Below, piece by piece: positions 41,834-45,338 of a stretch of 45,338 nucleotides of DNA (the first letter of the stretch is position 1; each line of letters opens with the position of its first letter). The notes beneath the pieces were generated by a model. That model was not told the DNA's origin. It worked only from the letters and a program-made list of their open reading frames with translations, and made no database searches. The DNA lies in assembly GCA_013822345.1 (NCBI GenBank), contig PNKH01000062.1, forward strand, positions 1-45,338, in the 5' to 3' direction. Made by a program: the position numbers and the translations under genes. This DNA is from Isosphaera sp. GTDB lineage: Bacteria; Planctomycetota; Planctomycetia; Gemmatales; Gemmataceae.

Positions 41834-42034
41834 GTGGCGATCGAAACGCTACCCGACCTGGCCCGCCGGCAGGGGCTGAGCCTGGACATGGTTCGTGAGT
41901 TCCTCCGCCGCCGCCCCGACCTCGCGGCGCTGGCCGTCCGGGTCGGCGGCGCGCGGGGGTTCGATCCCGCGGCCGCGGATCGGATCGTCGAGGAGTACCG
42001 GGCGGCCCGCCGGCGGGCTCCGGCCGCCGCCTAA
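41834..42034 (+). CDS. Small MerR-like DNA-binding protein
   Basis: 66 residues from a GTG (41834) with GAGGTG just upstream. The sequence LPDLARRQGLSLDMVREFLRRRPDLAAL, then GGARGFDPAAADRIVEEYRAARRR, reads as a single helix-turn-helix plus a wing and a final helix, as in excisionase- or MerR-type minimal domains. A strong terminator follows, so it is probably its own unit. Function inferred only from size and shape. Confidence 0.7.
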   Translation: MAIETLPDLARRQGLSLDMVREFLRRRPDLAALAVRVGGARGFDPAAADRIVEEYRAARRRAPAAA

Positions 42035-42039
42035 GAAAC

Positions 42040-42071
42040 GACGACGCCCGGCTGGCAGGCCGGGCGTCGTC
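42040..42071 (+). terminator. Intrinsic terminator after small HTH gene
   Basis: Stem GACGACGCCCGGC (42040-42052) and its complement (42059-42071) with a 6-nt loop, 5 bp after the stop, followed about 9 nt later by GGTTTTG. Confidence 0.7.
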
Positions 42072-42152
42072 CGCGTTCGGTTTTGCTGGCGGACCTGACC
42101 CTAACGGCCGCGTGAGAGAGCGCGACCCACCCCCCTGACCAGAGGTGCTCAC

Positions 42153-43310
42153 ATCGTAACCCATCTGTCAAGTCCCGTCCACGGCCCCGCCGTTCCCGTT
42201 GCAGACCGTCCCCCGGCGGCCAACCCACCGGACCCGCCGGTTTACCGGATCGACTTCTTCGGGGACGGCCGTCCGCAGGACAAGGTCTGGGCCGCCTACC
42301 GGCGGTCCCACGCCCCCGGCATCCGGAACGACCAGTTCGCGGACGTGCGCGGGCCGGACGGCACCACCTGGTTCGTCCGGTTGCCGGACGGGTCGGGTCA
42401 CTGCGGCGATTACAAGTATGCCGTGGTGGACCGGGCCGACCCCGCGGAGTGGGCCGGGCTGCGGCGGCGGGCCCCCGCCCTGCTGTCCGCCCGCCAGTGG
42501 GAGTCGTTGGAGTTGGCGTTGGACGGGGTGGCCGACGACACGTGGGAGGGCGACGCCCTCGCGAAGAGCGGGTTGTGCGAGTCGGCGGATCTGTGGGCGG
42601 GTCTGATCCCGTTCGGGGCCGTGACGCTCCTGGCCGGGCCGCCGAAGGCCGGGAAGTCTTCGGTCCTTCGCGGCCTGTACCGGGCGGCGGCGGGCGAGGA
42701 GAGCGGCGAGTACCTGGGGCGCCCGGTCCTGCGGGCCCGGTTCCTGGTCGAAACCGAGGAGCCTCCGGCGGCGTGGGCGGGGTTCGACGCGGCGAATGTG
42801 CGCGTCCGGTTCCGCCGCGGCGACCCGGTCGGCACCCACCAGGAGTGGGCCGAGTACGTCCGGCAAATCGCGGCCCTGGCCGACGCCCACCGGTGTGACG
42901 TGATCGTCCTCGACACGTTCACCCGGGTCCGCGGGCTGGACGAGAACAACGCAAAGGCGGTCACCCGGGCGATCGCCCCGCTCCGGGACCTGGTGCTGCG
43001 TGACCTGACGGTGCTACTTATCCACCACACCGGCAGGTCCGGTTCGGTCAGGGGGAGCACCGCGCTCGAAGGCGCCGCGGACGAGGCGATCACCATCGAC
43101 TTGGTGACGGACGACCCGGCCGACACCCGGCGGACGCTGGGCCACCGGGGCCGGGTGCAGCCGAACTGCCGGCTCGAGTACCACCGCACCCCGTCCGGCC
43201 TGCTGCTCCCCGGCCACCCGCCGGCCGGGGCGGCGGGGAAGGTGGGCGGGGCGAAGGGCGGGGCGAAGGGCGGGGCGGCCGGCCTCACGTTCGCCGCCAG
43301 GGGGGGGTGA
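42153..43310 (+). CDS. RepA-like AAA ATPase (RecA/DnaB fold)
   Basis: 385 residues if started at the ATC at 42153. Walker A GPPKAGKSS (about 162-170), a LVETEEPPAAW strand after it, Walker B CDVIVLDTF (about 248-256) and the RepA-type sensor segment LLIHHTGRSGSVRGSTALEG. This is the group of hexameric replicative helicases of small plasmids and phages. Between the in-frame TAA at 42105 and 42345 there is no ATG, GTG or TTG, yet 42220-42345 has strong coding bias (VYRIDFFGDGRPQDKVWAAY). ATC 42153 has AGAGG seven bases upstream; a GTG at 42345 would give 321 residues. The end is Gly/Ala/Lys-rich. One base separates it from the winged-helix gene. Confidence 0.83.
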   Translation: MVTHLSSPVHGPAVPVADRPPAANPPDPPVYRIDFFGDGRPQDKVWAAYRRSHAPGIRNDQFADVRGPDGTTWFVRLPDGSGHCGDYKYAVVDRADPAEWAGLRRRAPALLSARQWESLELALDGVADDTWEGDALAKSGLCESADLWAGLIPFGAVTLLAGPPKAGKSSVLRGLYRAAAGEESGEYLGRPVLRARFLVETEEPPAAWAGFDAANVRVRFRRGDPVGTHQEWAEYVRQIAALADAHRCDVIVLDTFTRVRGLDENNAKAVTRAIAPLRDLVLRDLTVLLIHHTGRSGSVRGSTALEGAADEAITIDLVTDDPADTRRTLGHRGRVQPNCRLEYHRTPSGLLLPGHPPAGAAGKVGGAKGGAKGGAAGLTFAARGG

Positions 43311-43311
43311 G

Positions 43312-43668
43312 ATGCCCGCCCGGAAGCGGAGGCCCCGGGCCGGCGGCCCCGACCGGTGGGCCACGCTGAACGTGTTCGCGGACGAGCAGCTCAAGGCCCT
43401 GACCCGGAAAACCGGGTCGGGGAACGCGGCCGTCGTCTGGCTGGTGCTGTTCCGGAACGCGGACGGGCGGACCGGGCTGGTCCGGCGGGTCACGGTGGTG
43501 GAGTTGGCGGACCGGACCGGGCTGGCGGAGAACACCGTCCGGTCGGCGGTGAAGGCCCTACTCGGGGCCGGCCTTCTCCGGGTCCACAAGCCGGGTCTGG
43601 TGCCCGTGTACGAACTAGCCCACGTCCGCCGGGGCGGGGCGGGCAGCCCTTCAACCGTTGAAGGGTAG
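43312..43668 (+). CDS. Winged-helix replication/regulatory protein
   Basis: 118 residues. After a basic N-terminus (MPARKRRPRAGG), the segment VVWLVLFRNADGRTGLVRR and then VTVVELADRTGLAENTVRSAVKALLGAGLLRVH is a winged helix-turn-helix of the kind found in plasmid Rep-type and MarR-like proteins. It starts 1 nt after the RepA-like ATPase stop, which suggests a two-gene replication or control module. Its last codons overlap the first of the palindromes at 43647, so it may bind them. Confidence 0.78.
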   Translation: MPARKRRPRAGGPDRWATLNVFADEQLKALTRKTGSGNAAVVWLVLFRNADGRTGLVRRVTVVELADRTGLAENTVRSAVKALLGAGLLRVHKPGLVPVYELAHVRRGGAGSPSTVEG

Positions 43669-43747
43669 GGCTTCAACCGTTGAACCCAATACAGAAGTGA
43701 ACCACACGTTGTGTGGTTCACCAAGAACCACACAACGTGTGGTTCAC
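43647..43747. promoter_or_regulatory. Cluster of nested palindromes (operator or origin candidate)
   Basis: Four dyads in 101 bp. (1) CCCTTCAACCGTTGAAGGG at 43647-43665; (2) TTCAACCGTTGAA again at 43672-43684; (3) arms GTGAACCACAC and its complement around GTT at 43697-43721; (4) GAACCACAC and its complement around AAC at 43725-43745. Units 3 and 4 are also inverted copies of each other (23-nt arms, 5-nt centre), so the block is a palindrome made of palindromes. It follows a RepA-like ATPase and a winged-helix gene. Confidence 0.8.
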
Positions 43748-43749
43748 AA

Positions 43750-43804
43750 GCCGGCCGGCTACGCCGGCGGACGCCTTGGGGGCGTCCACCGGCTGCCGGC
43801 CGGC
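43750..43804. repeat. Long imperfect hairpin
   Basis: GCCGGCCGGC at both ends (43750-43759, 43795-43804) with further pairing GCCGG/CCGGC and GGACGCC/GGCGTCC and a loop of 5 nt; followed by AAAAA. It directly adjoins the palindrome cluster and, with it, fills the 217-bp gap before the next gene. Confidence 0.7.
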
Positions 43805-43885
43805 AAAAACCAGCGCCGCGAGGCGTGTCCGCCCGGAGTATCCGGCGGAGGTTGGTCGGGCGGGCGGGTAAGGAGGTGGACGACG

Positions 43886-44260
43886 GTGGCACGCGGTGGC
43901 AGACATTCGGCCGACGACCTCCTGGCCGCCGAGTTGGCGGCCGGCCAGACCGTCCGTGACGCGGCGCGGACCGCCGGCGTGAGTGAGCACACCGCCCACC
44001 GGCGGAACGGCGACCCGGCGTTCAAGGCCCGCGTTGCGGAGTTGCGTGTGGGGATGGTGGCCGAGGCCAGCGGGCGGCTGGCCGAGTCGATGGGGCGCGC
44101 GGCAAATGTCCTCCGCGACCTTCTGGGGAGTGCGGACGAGAAGGTCCGCCTGCGGGCGGCGGAGCGGATGATCGAGTTGGGTCTGAAGGTGGTGGAACTG
44201 ACCGAACTGCAGCGGCGGGTGGAGGAACTCGAACGCCAAGCGGCGGGGGGTACCGGGTGA
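43886..44260 (+). CDS. HTH protein, possibly terminase-small-subunit-like
   Basis: 124 residues from a GTG at 43886 preceded by AAGGAGGTGG. Helix-turn-helix in the N-terminal third (LAAELAAGQTVRDAARTAGVSEHTAHRR, then NGDPAFKARVAELR), a helical middle with SADEKVRLRAAERMIELGLKV and a coiled coil (LQRRVEELERQ). This order of HTH, helix and coiled coil recalls small terminase subunits and similar phage-like proteins; no large terminase is seen. The frame is open to 43658, but that part reads through the palindromes. Confidence 0.75.
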   Translation: MARGGRHSADDLLAAELAAGQTVRDAARTAGVSEHTAHRRNGDPAFKARVAELRVGMVAEASGRLAESMGRAANVLRDLLGSADEKVRLRAAERMIELGLKVVELTELQRRVEELERQAAGGTG

Positions 44261-44745
44261 GCACGAGGCGGCGGATCAAGGCGTTGGAGAAGAAGGCGGG
44301 CGGGTCGTGGCGCGTGCACGAGTTCTGGGAGAAACTGGCCGCCGAGGTGCGGCGGCGGCGGGCGGAGATCCTCGCGATCACCCCCGAAGACTTGAGGGGC
44401 GCCGTGGCCGCGGCGCACGACCGCGACGTACACGGCCCGTTTCGAGAGTTCTTCGCCGTCGGCACCGGCGGCGCCTTCGCCCCCTGGGCTCCGTCCCGCC
44501 CCGCCGGCTACCTCCTCCCGCGGGCGTTGATCGAATTCATGCTTCATGATGACAGGGAGTGGTGGGTCGGCCACACCTGCGGCCGCTGCGGCCTGAAGGT
44601 GCCGCTGTTGTGGCGGTCCTCGCTCGACCCGAACCCGCCGGCCGAGTTGAAGGTCTTCCCGGACTGCCCGGCGTGCGGGTGGAAGACGAGCTACCACGCC
44701 TACTCCGGGCCGGACCGGGAGGACGGGTCCCCGTTCCTGGTGTGA
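44257..44745 (+). CDS. Zinc-ribbon hypothetical protein
   Basis: 162 residues from a GTG that overlaps the preceding stop (GTGA). The N-terminus is basic and helical (RRRIKALEKKAGGSWRVHEFWEKL). The C-terminal part carries two Cys pairs (HTCGRCGLKVPL and FPDCPACGWKTSYH) that should form a zinc ribbon. No enzyme motif is seen. It is translationally coupled to the HTH gene before it. Function unknown; a DNA- or protein-binding part of the element is plausible. Confidence 0.77.
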   Translation: MSTRRRIKALEKKAGGSWRVHEFWEKLAAEVRRRRAEILAITPEDLRGAVAAAHDRDVHGPFREFFAVGTGGAFAPWAPSRPAGYLLPRALIEFMLHDDREWWVGHTCGRCGLKVPLLWRSSLDPNPPAELKVFPDCPACGWKTSYHAYSGPDREDGSPFLV

Positions 44746-44753
44746 GGGCCGCG

Positions 44754-45206
44754 ATGAAGTTCCTGATGGGCGACCGGCGGCAGCCCCGCGGGCCGGGCGG
44801 CACCCTCACCCGGGAGCAGGCGGCCGCCTCCCTCGGCGTTACCTCGGCCCTGCTCCGCCGGCTGCACGAGGCCGGGGTGGTGTTCGCCGGGAAGGTCGGC
44901 CGGGTCTACGCCTACCGACCGGCCGACATCCCGGCGATCCGCGAGAAGCTGGTCGCGCTCGGTTTGGTCCGCCGGCCCGTGAGCCGGGGGCGGGCCGCCG
45001 CGCTCCTCCGGGACCGGCTGGAGGACGAGGGCCGCCCGGCGGTGCGGCGGGCGCTGCAGGTGCTGCTCGCCGCCCTCGCCCCGCCTGACGCCCCCAGTTC
45101 CGAGGAGGGGCCGTGCCGTGGGCCTTGCGGGGGCGGCGGGACGAGGGCCGAGGTGGGGGGGCCGAAGGTGCAGGGGAAAGCAATCCGACCGGGCTTAACG
45201 ACGTAA
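44754..45206 (+). CDS. MerR/excisionase-type HTH protein
   Basis: 150 residues from the ATG at 44754. The segment LTREQAAASLGVTSALLRRLHEAG followed by VGRVYAYRPADIPAIREKLVAL is a MerR-type helix-turn-helix with wing. A second helical part (SRGRAAALLRDRLEDEGRPAVRRALQVLLAAL) follows, then a Cys/Gly-rich, probably disordered tail. It lies 8 nt after the zinc-ribbon gene on the same strand. It likely regulates or assists the element; the partner is unknown. Confidence 0.75.
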   Translation: MKFLMGDRRQPRGPGGTLTREQAAASLGVTSALLRRLHEAGVVFAGKVGRVYAYRPADIPAIREKLVALGLVRRPVSRGRAAALLRDRLEDEGRPAVRRALQVLLAALAPPDAPSSEEGPCRGPCGGGGTRAEVGGPKVQGKAIRPGLTT

Positions 45207-45265
45207 GATGAGGATGATAACATGCCTGGCATTTTGGGCGGACCCCTCCCGGCGAGAGGTTTCCG

Positions 45266-45338
45266 GTGACCCGCACCGAACACATCCTTGCGGTCCTGTC
45301 GGCGTCTGACGGCGCCCCGCTCTCCCCCGTCCAGGTCT
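45266..45338 (+). CDS. Partial gene cut by window end
   Basis: A GTG at 45266 with GAGAGG seven bases upstream opens a frame to the window edge. The first residues (VTRTEHILAVLSASDGAPLSPVQV) look like the first helix of a winged-helix domain. Only 24 residues are visible; the 59-bp gap before it contains GATGAGGATGATAACATG and may hold a promoter. Confidence 0.5.
   Translation, partial: MTRTEHILAVLSASDGAPLSPVQV

Noticed and set aside
42199-42606. Alternative 135-codon frame at the start of the RepA-like gene
   Set aside because: The composition is that of an off-frame shadow; the RepA frame has domain sense over the same bases.
43658-43885. N-terminal extension of the terminase-like HTH protein
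   Set aside because: It translates the palindrome cluster and hairpin; the GTG at 43886 has AAGGAGGTGG upstream.
1-45338. CRISPR array
   Set aside because: No regularly spaced direct repeats; the repeats present are inverted and dispersed.

Overview
The window is high-GC bacterial DNA that reads as a planctomycete of the Gemmataceae type. The basis is the company of families: four DUF1559 prepilin-like proteins, a DUF1080 protein, a BBP7-type outer-membrane barrel, a DUF1580-like protein, two Gfo/Idh/MocA oxidoreductases and several exported proteins of planctomycete character. Genes are dense, GTG starts are common, and many gaps hold long perfect inverted repeats.

Left part (7-7612, minus strand): one compact operon, transcribed leftwards from about 7670. 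In order it encodes an RtcA-type RNA 3'-phosphate cyclase, a NrdG-like radical SAM protein, an unrecognised 390-residue protein, a coiled-coil protein whose start region is duplicated, a membrane-less FtsH-like AAA+ protease and a small acidic protein. The protease is split by a 455-residue LAGLIDADG intein inserted directly after the WVG pore loop. The set resembles the FtsH-based 'ternary' conflict systems predicted by comparative genomics. The RtcA coupling and the intein make it the most interesting locus here. A divergent pair (7721-8484) faces it across a shared promoter region.

Middle part (8490-40104): mostly chromosomal genes. These include a DUF1559 gene, hemB, a BBP7 barrel, a HEAT-type exported protein with a receiver-like segment, a DUF5678-like/retropepsin-like/lysA operon, a DUF3817 protein, argH, an exported unknown, an oxidoreductase and an ABC exporter pair (FtsX/MacB type). 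They continue with a glycosyltransferase/thioesterase/prenyltransferase-fold operon, a DUF1559-lipoprotein cluster, a Tat-exported oxidoreductase, a DUF1080 protein, an amidohydrolase, an exonuclease/phosphatase-fold protein and tatA. Between them lie at least three families of long palindromes that recur at unrelated loci, and one 141-bp MITE-like element.

Right part (40170-45338): a tRNA-Val(CAC) followed at once by a tyrosine integrase that lacks its catalytic C-terminus. After it come small DNA-binding proteins, a RepA-like ATPase with an apparently non-canonical start, a winged-helix protein, a cluster of nested palindromes, and a coupled run of small phage- or plasmid-like genes that leaves the window. 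This looks like an integrated element at a tRNA gene, now probably immobile.
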